NCBI GenBank assembly: GCA_017052515.1
Contig: JAFHKR010000034.1
Coordinates: 1 to 57,405, forward strand
Direction of reading: 5' to 3'
From: Fictibacillus nanhaiensis
GTDB taxonomy: Bacteria > Bacillota > Bacilli > Bacillales > Fictibacillaceae
DNA length: 57,405 nucleotides
Positions 8,981 to 20,296 of this stretch are shown here, piece by piece (within the stretch, counting starts at the first letter, position 1; the number at the start of each line of letters is the position of its first letter). The position numbers and the translations under genes are program-made. Under the pieces are notes generated by a model. It was given only the letters and a program-made list of their open reading frames with translations, did not search any database and had not been told where the DNA came from.

Positions 8981-9013
8981 AAGAGCCTTCTAAAGCGAAG
9001 GCTCTTGTTTTTT
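8981..9013. terminator. Bidirectional terminator between rsmI and abrB
   Basis: Perfect 10-bp stem AAGAGCCTTC/GAAGGCTCTT with a 6-nt loop. The + side is followed by GTTTTTT, and the - side has a shorter TTTT. It can serve both convergent genes. Confidence 0.88.
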
Positions 9014-9017
9014 AGGC

Positions 9018-9302
9018 TTATTTTGAAGTTTGAAGTTGCTTTTGAAGTTCTTCCATTACTTCTTTAGCACCTTCACGGCTAAGGATGATCTTCCCGCCTG
9101 CAACTGTGTAGTTATCATCAGAAACTTCACCAGTTACTGCACAAGTCATGTTTGGCTTGTATTTCTTAAGGATGATACGGTCATCATCAACATAAATTTC
9201 TAAAGCATCTTTCTCTGCAATTCCTAAAGTACGGCGTAATTCGATTGGAATAACGACACGTCCTAGTTCGTCCACCTTACGTACAATTCCTGTAGATTTC
9301 AT
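9018..9302 (-). CDS. abrB: Transition-state regulator AbrB
   Basis: A 94-residue DNA-binding protein. The N-terminal swapped-hairpin (SpoVT/AbrB) domain TGIVRKVDELGRVVIPIELRRTLGI lies at residues 4-28. The C-terminal oligomerisation domain follows, containing C54 (TCAVTGEV). AbrB represses many stationary-phase genes, including spoVG, during growth. It is the only - strand gene in the window. GAGAGGAGAG precedes the start. A promoter and two Spo0A boxes lie just upstream, as in B. subtilis, where Spo0A~P represses abrB. Confidence 0.96.
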   Translation of the reverse strand: MKSTGIVRKVDELGRVVIPIELRRTLGIAEKDALEIYVDDDRIILKKYKPNMTCAVTGEVSDDNYTVAGGKIILSREGAKEVMEELQKQLQTSK

Positions 9303-9351
9303 AATAAAATCTCTCCTCTCAAATATATAAAAGATTTCCCTATCTATTTAA

Positions 9352-9370
9352 ATCGTCAGAATTCGACAAA
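9352..9370 (-). promoter_or_regulatory. Tandem Spo0A boxes downstream of the abrB promoter
   Basis: On the - strand a perfect box TTTGTCGAA (9362-9370) is followed by a second, TGACGAT (9352-9358), three bases further on. The pair lies between the abrB -10 and the start codon. This is the arrangement by which Spo0A~P represses abrB in B. subtilis. Confidence 0.8.
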
Positions 9371-9383
9371 ATCCTACGAGAAC

Positions 9384-9412
9384 ATCTTACCAAGATTTCC
9401 AATTGTCGTCAA
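9384..9412 (-). promoter_or_regulatory. Sigma-A promoter of abrB
   Basis: On the - strand: -35 TTGACG (9407-9412), 17-bp spacer, -10 TAAGAT (9384-9389). Confidence 0.75.
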
Positions 9413-9657
9413 TAGTTTTGACTTAAACATTTTATCGTCTTTTACCATTGATTTTACTAGACTATACCCATATTATAATACTTCCGAAACACTGAATTGG
9501 AAGATAAATTCATATATTGTCATAAAAAATTCAAGAATGTGTAAAAGATGAAAATTTTTAACTGGAAATATTGCTAAAATAATACGTCAAATTTCGACAA
9601 AACTAACAACGAAAAAATACTATCCATTTTTCCTTTTCGTCCATTAACTAGTATGCC

Positions 9658-9687
9658 TTGACACGCTTTCCATGCATTAGGTATATT
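9658..9687 (+). promoter_or_regulatory. Sigma-A promoter upstream of the metS leader
   Basis: TTGACA (9658-9663), 18-bp spacer, TATATT (9682-9687). The predicted start is at about 9694. Transcription from here first meets the terminator at 9841, so it would give a ~175-nt RNA or, on readthrough, the metS mRNA. Confidence 0.6.
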
Positions 9688-9840
9688 TTGAAGGAAGAAA
9701 AGAGAATAATGAAAGTATTTACATAGAAATCTTTCGCTTACTTTTTTACTTTTATGTCCTAATGCAAACAGTTTCTTATAATATTGTAAAAAGATACATT
9801 TTCCGTTACAGTAATTTTCTTCCTAATTCTAAAGAACAAT

Positions 9841-9867
9841 AGTCCCTAAATGGAGGGGCTTTTTTTC
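9841..9867 (+). terminator. Terminator or attenuator upstream of metS
   Basis: Stem AGTCCCT/AGGGGCT (one G-U pair) with a 6-nt loop, followed by seven T. It has no gene upstream on this strand; the nearest + strand gene ends at 8698 behind its own terminator. It must therefore end a short transcript or attenuate metS. Confidence 0.75.
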
Positions 9868-9948
9868 CACTATTAGAAAGTGTAACTTGTTAGCACGGTA
9901 TTTCGATAGGGTGAAACAAGTATATTTAAATAGTATAAGCGCAACGAG

Positions 9949-9976
9949 GGCTGACGCGATAGATTTAGCGTCAGCC
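9949..9976 (+). promoter_or_regulatory. 9-bp hairpin in the metS leader
   Basis: Perfect stem GGCTGACGC/GCGTCAGCC with a 10-nt loop, followed within a few bases by TTTTCTTT, so it may act as a weak terminator. A second leader hairpin, ACTTGTT/AACAAGT, spans 9885-9921. Confidence 0.55.
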
Positions 9977-9994
9977 AAGTTTTCTTTACTATAA

Positions 9995-11983
<1,989 letters not shown>

Positions 11984-11990
11984 ACACAAA

Positions 11991-12017
11991 AAGCGGGGAG
12001 CAATTCCCCGCTTTTTT
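11991..12017 (+). terminator. Terminator after metS
   Basis: Perfect 9-bp stem AAGCGGGGA/TCCCCGCTT followed by a T-run. Confidence 0.95.
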
Positions 12018-12168
12018 GTCATTTTTAGTTCATTTGGGCAGTGATTTCCTGAAATTCCACTGTCAAAGATAGGACTTTTAACCTACGTTGTAACTAACTT
12101 GTAATGCTACTGTTACCCGAATGAATGGAAAATGTGATAAGATTTGTAAAGTTGAAAGGATGTACACT

Positions 12169-12936
12169 ATGTTTGACACACATGCTCATTTAAATGCAAC
12201 ACAGTTTGAAGAAGATCGCGAAGCAGTCATTCAGCGAGCGTTGGATGAAGGCGTAACACATATTGTTGTAGTCGGTTTTGATCGTGAAACCATTAAAGGT
12301 GCGATGGAGCTGGCAGAGCAATACGATTTTATCTATGCTTGTGTTGGTTGGCATCCAGTAGATGCGATCGACATGACGGATGAAGATCTGGATTGGATCG
12401 AAGAACTAGCAGCACACCCAAAAGTTGTTGCACTTGGCGAGATGGGACTCGATTATCATTGGGACAAGTCACCAGCCGATGTTCAGAAAGAAGTTTTCCG
12501 ACGCCAGATTCGACTCGCTAAAAAGGTAAAGCTTCCGATTGTTATTCATAACCGTGAAGCAACGCAAGATGTTGTAGACATATTGAAAGAGGAAGAAGCC
12601 CATGAAGTTGGCGGTATCATGCACTGCTATAGCGGTAGCATTGAAGTGGCACGTCAATGCATGGATATGAATTTTTACATAAGCTTTGGTGGACCAGTAA
12701 CGTTCAAGAATGCAAAAAAGGTGAAGGAAGTCGCTGCTGAAATTCCGATGGACCGGCTCTTGATTGAAACAGATTGTCCGTATTTAAGCCCTCATCCGTT
12801 AAGAGGGAAAAGAAACGAACCATCTTATGTAAAGTATGTTGCAGAAACACTTTCTGAATTAAAAGATCTTCCACTTGAAGACATCATAGAGAAAACGTCC
12901 GACAACGCGTTCCGAATTTTTAACATGAACCGATAG
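12169..12936 (+). CDS. yabD: TatD-family metal-dependent hydrolase/DNase (YabD)
   Basis: A 255-residue TIM-barrel amidohydrolase-fold protein. The metal-binding HAHLN motif is at residues 4-8, with GEMGLDYHW, the conserved HNR and HCYSG histidines, and ETDCPYLSPHP near the end. TatD proteins are 3'-5' exodeoxyribonucleases. The start is set at MFDTHAHLN (ATG 12169), matching the family N-terminus and a GAAAGGATG site. Longer in-frame starts at 12121 and 12160 lack a good site. It precedes yabE and rnmV as in B. subtilis. Confidence 0.94.
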   Translation: MFDTHAHLNATQFEEDREAVIQRALDEGVTHIVVVGFDRETIKGAMELAEQYDFIYACVGWHPVDAIDMTDEDLDWIEELAAHPKVVALGEMGLDYHWDKSPADVQKEVFRRQIRLAKKVKLPIVIHNREATQDVVDILKEEEAHEVGGIMHCYSGSIEVARQCMDMNFYISFGGPVTFKNAKKVKEVAAEIPMDRLLIETDCPYLSPHPLRGKRNEPSYVKYVAETLSELKDLPLEDIIEKTSDNAFRIFNMNR

Positions 12937-13002
12937 GGAATGTTGTCGTAAACGATCAAAGCATGAGAAATATCGCGTTAATCTTTCAAGAATTGACAAA
13001 AG

Positions 13003-13041
13003 AGAAAGGAAATTTGTCAAACGGTTTTCCTTTCTTTTTTT
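13003..13041 (+). terminator. Terminator after yabD
   Basis: 10-bp stem AGAAAGGAAA/TTTCCTTTCT with a 13-nt loop, followed by T7. Confidence 0.85.
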
Positions 13042-13096
13042 CTTCTTTTCCGCTCATAATGGCCTTGGGTCAATTCATGGCGAAAAGGAGGGTGAT

Positions 13097-13125
13097 TTGA
13101 CAGAGAGAAAAAAGATATTTATAAT
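13097..13125 (+). promoter_or_regulatory. Perfect-consensus sigma-A promoter of yabE
   Basis: TTGACA (13097-13102), 17-bp spacer, TATAAT (13120-13125). Both hexamers and the spacing are exact consensus. The predicted start is ~20 nt before the yabE start codon. Confidence 0.85.
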
Positions 13126-13151
13126 GCAGTCCTTGTAGGGGAGGAAATTGA

Positions 13152-14369
13152 ATGAATAGGAAAATTTTAGCTTTGTTCTCACGTTTCACGAACAAGAAAG
13201 TTTATCTTTCCATCGTTGCTCTTTTCGTTTTAGCCGTAACTTGTGGGTTCGTAGGTTATGAAACTACGAAAGCAAATGTGACGCTGATTCATGACGGAAA
13301 GAAAACAGAAGTGAATACGCATGCTAACACAGTTAGAGAGCTATTAAGCGAACAAAACATAAACATAAATCAGCATGATTCAGTTAAACCGGGTCTTGAC
13401 GCCAAGGTGACTGACAACATGAAGATTGATTATTTACAAGCAAAAGAAATCAACCTTACCGTGAACGGGAAGGAACAAACGATATGGACGACAGCGAAGA
13501 CTGTTGAACAATTCGTTAAAGAACAGCAGCTAACGTTAAAAGAGCATGATTCTATTAAGCCAAATCTGACTGCTGACATTAAGGATCAAGGTAAGATCCA
13601 AATCGAATCAGCATTCCCGGTTAAGCTTGTTGTAGGCGGAAAAGCGCAACAAGTTTGGACCACTTCGACTACCGTCGCTGACCTTTTGAAGCAACAAAAG
13701 GTATCTTTAGGAGAAATTGATCGAGTATCACCTGCTAAATCAGATAAAATCACTGGCAAAACGCAGGTTGAAGTCATCCGAGTAGAAAAGGTCACCGATG
13801 TAGTGGAAGAAGAAACACCGTTTGCTGTTGTTAACCGTAAAGATAGCGGGTTAACAAAAGGTAAAGAGCGTGTCGTGCAAGATGGAAAAAAAGGTAAACG
13901 TGAAAAGCGCTTTGAAGTTGTTATGGAAAACGGAAAAGAGATTTCCAGAAAACTGATCAGTGAAAAAACGTTATCCGATAGCTCGGATAAAATTGTTGCT
14001 GTTGGAACTAAAGCAAAGCCACAGCCAAAACCACAGCCAGTTGTATCTCGTAGCCAATCTGCATCAAGCAGTTCGGGCGGTCGAGAAATAACGGTAACGA
14101 GTACAGCTTATACAGCTAATTGTGCTGGTTGTTCCGGCATAACAGCTACTGGTTTTAATTTAAAATCAAACCCAAATGCGAAAGTTATCGCAGTCGATCC
14201 TAGTGTGATTCCGCTTGGTTCAAAAGTGTATGTTGAAGGATATGGATATGCCATTGCTTCAGACACTGGGGGAGCGATTAAGGGTAATAAGATTGACGTA
14301 TTCTTTTCTTCACAATCACAAGCAGAGTCTTGGGGAAGAAAATCAGTTAAAATTCGCATCATTAATTAA
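13152..14369 (+). CDS. yabE: 3D-domain cell-wall protein YabE (DUF348-G5-3D)
   Basis: A 405-residue envelope protein. An N-terminal signal/anchor occupies about residues 17-34 (YLSIVALFVLAVTCGFVGY). Three DUF348 modules follow (about 41-83, 99-140, 157-198). A G5 domain spans about 205-288, then a proline/serine linker, and a C-terminal 3D domain (about 315-405) with TSTAYTA, AVDPSVIPLGSKVYV and the Asp-rich ASDTGGAIKGNKIDVFF. 3D domains form the double-psi barrel of lytic-transglycosylase-like, resuscitation-factor-type enzymes. It likely acts outside the cell on peptidoglycan. It is transcribed alone from a consensus promoter. Confidence 0.92.
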   Translation: MNRKILALFSRFTNKKVYLSIVALFVLAVTCGFVGYETTKANVTLIHDGKKTEVNTHANTVRELLSEQNININQHDSVKPGLDAKVTDNMKIDYLQAKEINLTVNGKEQTIWTTAKTVEQFVKEQQLTLKEHDSIKPNLTADIKDQGKIQIESAFPVKLVVGGKAQQVWTTSTTVADLLKQQKVSLGEIDRVSPAKSDKITGKTQVEVIRVEKVTDVVEEETPFAVVNRKDSGLTKGKERVVQDGKKGKREKRFEVVMENGKEISRKLISEKTLSDSSDKIVAVGTKAKPQPKPQPVVSRSQSASSSSGGREITVTSTAYTANCAGCSGITATGFNLKSNPNAKVIAVDPSVIPLGSKVYVEGYGYAIASDTGGAIKGNKIDVFFSSQSQAESWGRKSVKIRIIN

Positions 14370-14385
14370 TGTAAGAGCATGGGGA

Positions 14386-14407
14386 AAAAATCCCTGTGCT
14401 TTTTTTG
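14386..14407 (+). terminator. Terminator after yabE
   Basis: A hairpin AGCATGGGG/TCCCTGTGCT, with G-U pairs, followed by T7. Confidence 0.75.
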
Positions 14408-14559
14408 TGCGCGGGGACAACGAGTTCACAAAACGACTCTCGTTACTCTGTAGACCTAGACTTTCTTGACGCCTGGGGTATACTAGTAAAAGATGTTTTG
14501 TCGTTCAATATATTAGACGTTGCAATACCTAAAAAGGTTTCACCGTTTTGGAGGAAATC

Positions 14560-15123
14560 ATGAAAAAAATTAAAGAAATTATTGTAGTAGAAGGAAAAAG
14601 CGATACGCTTGCTATAAAACGATCTGTATTAGCAGATACAATAGAAACAAATGGTTCGGAGATTAGCAACGATACGTTAAACCGAATCAAAAGAGCACAC
14701 GAGACCCGAGGGATTATCGTTTTCACCGATCCAGATTTTCCGGGCAAAAGAATTCGTGAGATCATTTCGGAGTATGTGCCGGGCTGTAAGCACGCTTACT
14801 TAGAAAAAGCCGATGCCATCGCAAAGGGTGACAAGGGGGTCGGTGTGGAACACGCTTCACGAGAATCCATAATCGATGCGCTTGAGCACGTTAGAGAAGA
14901 ATTATTAGAAACAGAAGACGAGTTGATCTCATGGGACGATCTGATGGCTGCGGGATTAACGGGCGGATCAGATTCGAAACATAGACGTGAAGTGATCGGG
15001 AGAGAGCTGCGCTTAGGTTATATGAATGCGAAACAACTACATAAACGTCTTAATATGTTCAGAGTCACACCAGAGGAATTTGAGCAGGCGTTAAAGGCGC
15101 TTTATAGCAATGAGGAGGAATAA
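14560..15123 (+). CDS. rnmV: Ribonuclease M5
   Basis: A 187-residue Toprim-domain nuclease that performs the final maturation of 5S rRNA. The Toprim glutamate lies in IIVVEGKSDT at the N-terminus and the DxD motif in FTDPDFPGKRIRE. The start is ATG 14560 (MKKIKEI) behind GGAGG; the in-frame TTG at 14548 overlaps that ribosome site. It is followed after 6 bp by ksgA, whose product also acts on rRNA, so the two are likely cotranscribed. Confidence 0.96.
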   Translation: MKKIKEIIVVEGKSDTLAIKRSVLADTIETNGSEISNDTLNRIKRAHETRGIIVFTDPDFPGKRIREIISEYVPGCKHAYLEKADAIAKGDKGVGVEHASRESIIDALEHVREELLETEDELISWDDLMAAGLTGGSDSKHRREVIGRELRLGYMNAKQLHKRLNMFRVTPEEFEQALKALYSNEEE

Positions 15124-16005
<882 letters not shown>

Positions 16006-16092
16006 ATCTCATTTTTCCCCTGTCTCTCACATAACCTTATAAAAGGAACAGTGGTAGTTATGGAGCTTGTTACTCCGAATAGGGGGAGTAAA

Positions 16093-16959
16093 ATGAAACT
16101 AGAGATTGGATCAATTGTAAGCCGAAACTCTTACAAACGAGATTTATTATTTCGAGTTGTAGGATTCAGCGAGGATCGGACGATTGCCGAACTTGCTGGA
16201 GAAGAGCTCAGACTCTGGGCAGATGCTCCTGTCGATGACTTATTCGTCGTGGATGACAAACATATGTCTGAACATAGGCAAGTTGAAAAAGAAAAAGAAG
16301 AGTCTTCCTTAAAACTATTCAGGCAGGATTATTATCTATTACGGCAAAAGCGCGAATATTTATCAACGAACGGATATCAATATGATCAATCCTACTTTGA
16401 GCTTCCAGGTAGAGTACTTCATATTGACGGAGACCCTTTATACTTAAATAAATGTTTGGAGCTTTATAAGAAGCTAGGAGTTCCTGTGTATGGCATTCAT
16501 ATGAAGGAATCGGAAATGCCTGAGAAAGTCCCTGCCCTCGTGGATGAGGTAAGACCGGACATTCTTGTGATAACGGGACACGATGCGTATATGAAGTCTA
16601 AGGGCGATGTGTCAGATGTGAACGCGTATCGTCATACGAAATATTTTGTTAGAACTGTTCGTGAAGTGAGAAGAAAATATACGCACCTTGATCATTTGAT
16701 GATATTTGCGGGTGCCTGTCAGTCCCATTTTGAATCGTTGATTAAAGTAGGCTCTAATTTTGCCAGCTCCCCAGCTCGTATAAATATTCATGCGCTCGAT
16801 CCCGTCTATATCGTTTCTAAGATCAGCCTGACATCTTTTATGGACCGAGTAAATGTTATGGACGTTCTCCGCAACACCTTAACTGGAAAAGAAGGGTTAG
16901 GCGGTGTTGAGACAAAGGGCTTCTTAAGAACAGGGATGCCGATCAAATCAAAACCATAA
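16093..16959 (+). CDS. yabG: Sporulation-specific protease YabG
   Basis: A 288-residue protein of peptidase family U57. It trims spore-coat proteins such as SpoIVA and SafA in B. subtilis under sigma-K control. Conserved blocks are VLHIDGDPLYLNKCL, VPVYGIH, PDILVITGHDAY, NAYRHTKYFV and FAGACQSHFESLI; the last contains the likely catalytic Cys. The start is ATG 16093 (MKLEIGS) with GGGGGAG upstream. The open frame back to 16051 has no family match. A near-consensus sigma-K -10 is not clear enough to call. Confidence 0.94.
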   Translation: MKLEIGSIVSRNSYKRDLLFRVVGFSEDRTIAELAGEELRLWADAPVDDLFVVDDKHMSEHRQVEKEKEESSLKLFRQDYYLLRQKREYLSTNGYQYDQSYFELPGRVLHIDGDPLYLNKCLELYKKLGVPVYGIHMKESEMPEKVPALVDEVRPDILVITGHDAYMKSKGDVSDVNAYRHTKYFVRTVREVRRKYTHLDHLMIFAGACQSHFESLIKVGSNFASSPARINIHALDPVYIVSKISLTSFMDRVNVMDVLRNTLTGKEGLGGVETKGFLRTGMPIKSKP

Positions 16960-16961
16960 TC

Positions 16962-16988
16962 AAACTCCGAAGAATTTCGGAGTTTTTT
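16962..16988 (+). terminator. Terminator after yabG
   Basis: Stem AAACTCCGA/TCGGAGTTT followed by a T-run. Confidence 0.93.
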
Positions 16989-17188
16989 TGCGTTGCGTTT
17001 TCCTCTGAAACAAGCAAGAAAGAACCTTTAAATTGGACGCGCTTTTTGTCGTGCCAAAAAAGAAAAACAAAAGAAATTTATATCAAAAGTGCCCGAATTA
17101 AACAATTATTTGTAAGAAATATTCATTTTATACATATTGTACAGAAAAATTGGCATACTAAAAAAAGCAAAAAAAGGATATTTGGTCA

Positions 17189-17218
17189 TTGACATGAAAA
17201 TGCTTTGCTTGCTATAAT
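17189..17218 (+). promoter_or_regulatory. Upstream sigma-A promoter of veg
   Basis: TTGACA (17189-17194), 18-bp spacer, TATAAT (17213-17218). Both hexamers are exact consensus. Confidence 0.8.
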
Positions 17219-17230
17219 GAAAATTTTAAT

Positions 17231-17260
17231 TTGACAAAAAAACACGATTTGTGTTACAAT
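17231..17260 (+). promoter_or_regulatory. Downstream sigma-A promoter of veg
   Basis: TTGACA (17231-17236), 18-bp spacer, TACAAT (17255-17260), preceded by an A/T tract. It lies 42 bp after the first promoter, giving tandem strong starts before veg. Confidence 0.82.
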
Positions 17261-17285
17261 TTGTCTAAGTGAGGTGGAGCCTAAA

Positions 17286-17546
17286 ATGGGTAAAACAATA
17301 GTGGACATTAGACGCTCTTTAGAGTCCAACGTGGGTAGAAGACTTTCTTTACGTGCGAACGGCGGTCGACGTAAAACGATCGAACGACTTGGAACACTGG
17401 AAGAAACATACCCGGCAGTTTTTATTATCAAATTAGATCAGGACACCAACGCTTTTGAACGTGTTTCTTATAGTTACGCGGATGTACTCACAGAAACAGT
17501 AGAACTTACATTCTTAGAAGATACACAAGCAGCAATCGGGCAGTAA
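17286..17546 (+). CDS. veg: Veg protein, biofilm-associated
   Basis: An 86-residue protein of the Veg family. The core [34 protein letters not shown] and [16 protein letters not shown] are strongly conserved. Veg is abundant in growing cells and stimulates biofilm matrix expression in B. subtilis through SinR. The fold resembles a small SH3-like barrel. The start is ATG 17286 (MGKTIVD) behind GAGGTGGAG; the upstream in-frame start overlaps the ribosome site. Its terminator stem begins within the end of the reading frame. Confidence 0.95.
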   Translation: MGKTIVDIRRSLESNVGRRLSLRANGGRRKTIERLGTLEETYPAVFIIKLDQDTNAFERVSYSYADVLTETVELTFLEDTQAAIGQ

Positions 17547-17570
17547 GAGTCTTTACTGCTATTTTTTTTA
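17540..17570 (+). terminator. Terminator of veg, overlapping its stop codon
   Basis: Stem GCAGTAA/TTTACTGC around GAGTC, then TATTTTTTTT. The left arm overlaps the last veg codons. Confidence 0.88.
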
Positions 17571-17620
17571 CTTGCTGGTTGTGGTCGACATAATAAATAC
17601 ATATAATCAGCAACACCACG

Positions 17621-17650
17621 TAAGATAAAACCCCTTTTGGAGATACTATG
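17621..17650 (+). promoter_or_regulatory. Possible sigma-G promoter of sspF
   Basis: A -10-like GATACTA (17644-17650; consensus CATACTA) with AAGATA about 16 bp upstream gives a start ~23 nt before sspF. sspF is sigma-G controlled in B. subtilis. The match is imperfect. Confidence 0.35.
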
Positions 17651-17679
17651 ATGTATCGCATATGAAAGGGGTTTTTCTT

Positions 17680-17862
17680 ATGGGACGAAGAAAAAATGGA
17701 ATGATGTCTGAAGGGTTAAAAACAGAGATCGCCAAAGAACTTGGCTTTTACGATACTGTCCAGCGCGAAGGCTGGGGCGGAATTCGCTCTAAAGACGCAG
17801 GAAACATGGTTAAACGCGCTTTAGAGATTGCTGAACAACGCTATAACAACGAAAACAGATAA
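17680..17862 (+). CDS. sspF: Small acid-soluble spore protein SspF (alpha/beta-type)
   Basis: A 60-residue DNA-binding spore protein. It contains [41 protein letters not shown], with the divergent SspF form of the alpha/beta-SASP signature, including the conserved ELGF and [13 protein letters not shown] segments. It coats forespore DNA and protects it in the dormant spore. The start is ATG 17680 (MGRRKNG) with AAGGGG upstream; the open frame extends further but without family similarity. It is monocistronic between two terminators. Confidence 0.95.
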   Translation: MGRRKNGMMSEGLKTEIAKELGFYDTVQREGWGGIRSKDAGNMVKRALEIAEQRYNNENR

Positions 17863-17877
17863 ATATGCGGTAATTCT

Positions 17878-17908
17878 AACCGGAGACCAAACGTGTCTCC
17901 GGTTTTCC
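17878..17908 (+). terminator. Terminator after sspF
   Basis: Perfect 10-bp stem AACCGGAGAC/GTCTCCGGTT followed by TTCC. Confidence 0.88.
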
Positions 17909-18002
17909 TCTACAGTGAAGGTTGGATTTTATCTATATTTCACGCCTCATACTGTGTTACTATTAAAAATATCAAAATTGTGCAAGATGGTAGGCAGGGA
18001 TA

Positions 18003-18869
18003 ATGATGACAATTAATAAAGTATCCATTAAAGCTCCAGCAAAAATTAATCTGTCTCTCGATGCATTGCGTAAAAGAGAAGACGGATTTCATGAAGTGGC
18101 TATGGTAATGACTACGGTAGATCTAGCTGACCGGATCGAACTCACTTTATTAGAGGCAGACGAAATTAAAATCGAAAGCTCAGGCGGCTTTGTTCCGCTT
18201 GATGAGCGAAATCTTGCCTTTCAGGCAGCACTGCTTTTAAAGAAAACATTTAACATAAAAAAAGGTGTTTATATACATATATCCAAACACATTCCTGTTG
18301 CAGCTGGATTAGCTGGTGGTAGCAGTGATGCGGCAGCTACACTAAAAGGACTCAATGAACTCTGGGGACTTGAACTGTCATTGGACGAATTGGCTGAGCT
18401 TGGTGCGAAGATTGGTTCAGACGTTTCTTTTTGTGTGTACGGAGGAACAGCATTAGCGACGGGTAGAGGTGAAAAGATCCACCATATTTCCTCACCACCT
18501 CCTTGTTGGGTACTATTAGCTAAGCCGCCGATCGGCGTTTCGACTGGTGAAGTGTATCGTAACTTAAGACTTCAAGGTATCAAGCATCCGGATGTAGAAG
18601 GGATGGTCAAAGCCATCGAGGAAAAAGATTACGATAAGATCTGCAGCCTTCTAGGAAATGTATTAGAATCCGTAACGCTCAAGATGTATCCCGAGGTTAA
18701 ACACATTAAAGAGCAGATGATGCGCCTTGGAGCAGATGCTGTGCTAATGAGTGGAAGCGGACCAACTGTTTTCGGTCTGTTTCAGCATGAATCCCGACTT
18801 CAAAGAGTGTATAACGGTTTGAGAGGCTTTTGTCATGAAGTTTATGCGGTTCGTTTATTAGGGGAATGA
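18003..18869 (+). CDS. ispE: 4-diphosphocytidyl-2-C-methyl-D-erythritol kinase
   Basis: A 288-residue GHMP kinase of the MEP isoprenoid pathway, phosphorylating CDP-methylerythritol. The N-terminal APAKINLSL, the glycine-rich phosphate loop [17 protein letters not shown] at about residues 98-114, and the C-terminal [11 protein letters not shown] motif are intact. Tandem ATG codons at 18003 and 18006 both fit; AGGCAGGG lies close upstream. It is followed immediately by the purR promoter, which starts at its stop codon. Confidence 0.95.
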   Translation: MMTINKVSIKAPAKINLSLDALRKREDGFHEVAMVMTTVDLADRIELTLLEADEIKIESSGGFVPLDERNLAFQAALLLKKTFNIKKGVYIHISKHIPVAAGLAGGSSDAAATLKGLNELWGLELSLDELAELGAKIGSDVSFCVYGGTALATGRGEKIHHISSPPPCWVLLAKPPIGVSTGEVYRNLRLQGIKHPDVEGMVKAIEEKDYDKICSLLGNVLESVTLKMYPEVKHIKEQMMRLGADAVLMSGSGPTVFGLFQHESRLQRVYNGLRGFCHEVYAVRLLGE

Positions 18870-18899
18870 TTGATAAAATCCGTATAAAAATGGTATATT
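18870..18899 (+). promoter_or_regulatory. Sigma-A promoter of purR
   Basis: TTGATA (18870-18875), 18-bp spacer, TATATT (18894-18899) with TGG just before the -10. The first PurBox occupies the spacer. Confidence 0.7.
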
Positions 18900-18919
18900 A
18901 TCTTCAAACATTCGGTTTT
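18876..18919. promoter_or_regulatory. Paired inverted PurBoxes controlling purR
   Basis: AAATCCGTATAAA (18876-18888) faces AACATTCGGTTTT (18907-18919), whose complement AAAACCGAATGTT differs by one base from the PurBox core AWWWCCGAACWWT. The two are inverted and 18 bp apart, close to the spacing of functional PurBox pairs. The first box is weak. PurR autorepression is known in B. subtilis. Confidence 0.6.
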
Positions 18920-18929
18920 GGAGGATAAT

Positions 18930-19760
18930 ATGAAATTAAAAAGAAGCGGAAGAATGGTAGATCTAACAGGTTACCTTCTTCACCATCCCCATCAACTCAT
19001 CCCTTTATCTTATTTTGTAGAACGGTACGAATCGGCTAAATCATCGATAAGTGAAGATCTTGCTATTATTAAAGAACATTTTGAACAGCACGGTTTAGGC
19101 CATGTTCAAACGGTTCCAGGTGCAGCAGGCGGCGTTAAATATATTCCAGGCATAGATCAAGCAGAAGCGGAAGAAACGGTAAAAGAACTCGTTGAGCTAC
19201 TCGAAGACCCTAGCCGTATCTTACCTGGAGGGTATTTGTACGTTACAGATATCATCGGCAACCCAAGATTGGTGAACCAGATCGGCAGACTTTTTGCATC
19301 AATCTTTTCATCACGAAAAATAGATGTAGTCATGACGATCGCAACGAAGGGTATCCCGCTAGCTTACGCAGTAGCTACACACCTGAATGTTCCTGTCGTC
19401 GTTGTACGAAGCAACAGCAGAGTAACAGAAGGGTCTACCGTGAGTATCAATTATGTTTCGGGTTCAACCAAACGAATTCAGACGATGGCTCTTGCGCGAA
19501 GAAGCATCAAACAGGGGTCACGTGTACTCATCATCGATGACTTCATGAAAGCGGGCGGAACGATCAAGGGAATGATCAGCTTGATCGAAGAGTTTCAAGC
19601 ACACATTGAAGGTATCGGTGTTCTCGTTGAGGCTCAAGAAGTTTCAGAAAGACTTGTAGATGATTATGTTTCCATTGCACGACTTGCACAAGTGAACGAA
19701 AAAGAAAATCGCATCGAAGTGGAAAAAGGTAATTACTTTCTAAACGGAGGTCAAGCATGA
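18930..19760 (+). CDS. purR: Purine operon repressor PurR
   Basis: A 276-residue repressor. An N-terminal winged helix-turn-helix (residues 1-73) contains [13 protein letters not shown] type I phosphoribosyltransferase-fold domain carries the PRPP motif [12 protein letters not shown] at about 198-209. PRPP prevents PurR from binding PurBoxes, linking repression to purine supply; ppGpp competes at the same site. The start is ATG 18930 behind TTGGAGG. The stop overlaps the yabJ start by 4 bp. Confidence 0.96.
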   Translation: MKLKRSGRMVDLTGYLLHHPHQLIPLSYFVERYESAKSSISEDLAIIKEHFEQHGLGHVQTVPGAAGGVKYIPGIDQAEAEETVKELVELLEDPSRILPGGYLYVTDIIGNPRLVNQIGRLFASIFSSRKIDVVMTIATKGIPLAYAVATHLNVPVVVVRSNSRVTEGSTVSINYVSGSTKRIQTMALARRSIKQGSRVLIIDDFMKAGGTIKGMISLIEEFQAHIEGIGVLVEAQEVSERLVDDYVSIARLAQVNEKENRIEVEKGNYFLNGGQA

Positions 19761-20134
19761 TGAAAAAAATTCATACAGAAGAAGCACCGGCAGCAATCGG
19801 CCCTTATTCCCAAGGGATCATAATCGACAAGTTGTTCTTCAGTTCAGGTCAGATTCCTCTTACGAAAGAAGGCATCATGATCGATGGGGATGTAAAAGAA
19901 CAAACTCATCAGGTTTTTCAAAATCTGAAAGCAGTTTTGAAAGAAGCGGGTTCTTCTCTTGATCAAGTCGTGAAAGCAACGATTTTTATTAGCGACATGA
20001 ACGAGTTTGCTGATATTAATGAAGTGTACGCTGAATATTTCAACGAACATAAGCCAGCTCGCTCTTGTGTAGAAGTTGCAAGGCTACCAAAAGACGCAAA
20101 AGTAGAAATAGAAGTTATAGCACTTACAAAATAA
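19757..20134 (+). CDS. yabJ: RidA-family reactive-intermediate deaminase (YabJ)
   Basis: A 125-residue RidA/YjgF protein. It has the conserved AIGPYSQG near the N-terminus, SGQIPLT, and the C-terminal R-x-x-x-E arginine segment [23 protein letters not shown]. The trimer hydrolyses enamine/imine intermediates made by PLP enzymes. It overlaps purR by 4 bp and is followed by a terminator, so the two genes form one purR-yabJ unit, as in B. subtilis. Confidence 0.96.
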   Translation: MMKKIHTEEAPAAIGPYSQGIIIDKLFFSSGQIPLTKEGIMIDGDVKEQTHQVFQNLKAVLKEAGSSLDQVVKATIFISDMNEFADINEVYAEYFNEHKPARSCVEVARLPKDAKVEIEVIALTK

Positions 20135-20158
20135 GTCCTCATGAGGGCTTATTTTTTT
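20130..20158 (+). terminator. Terminator after yabJ
   Basis: 11-bp stem AATAAGTCCTC/GAGGGCTTATT (one G-U) followed by a T-run. It overlaps the yabJ stop. Confidence 0.9.
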
Positions 20159-20165
20159 CGCCTGT

Positions 20166-20200
20166 TCTACGGAATGCGAGTACCTGGAATGGAAATCAAC
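20166..20200 (+). repeat. Remnant of the 128-bp intergenic repeat (right end only), copy J
   Basis: The sequence CTACGGAATGCGAGTACCTG followed by GAATGGAAATCAAC matches the last ~35 bp of the forward repeats. The left three quarters are missing. Confidence 0.75.
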
Positions 20201-20296
20201 TACACGCCTAAACAACAAATCACTGCTAAATCAGTCAATGAAAGCAAGGTAGACAAAGGCGCCACAAATTTTTTAAAAATTTTTATTATTCCAAGA

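Noticed and set aside
12937-13151. Cyclic di-AMP (ydaO-type) riboswitch before yabE
   Set aside because: The predicted transcript start is only ~20 nt before the start codon, leaving no room for a riboswitch.
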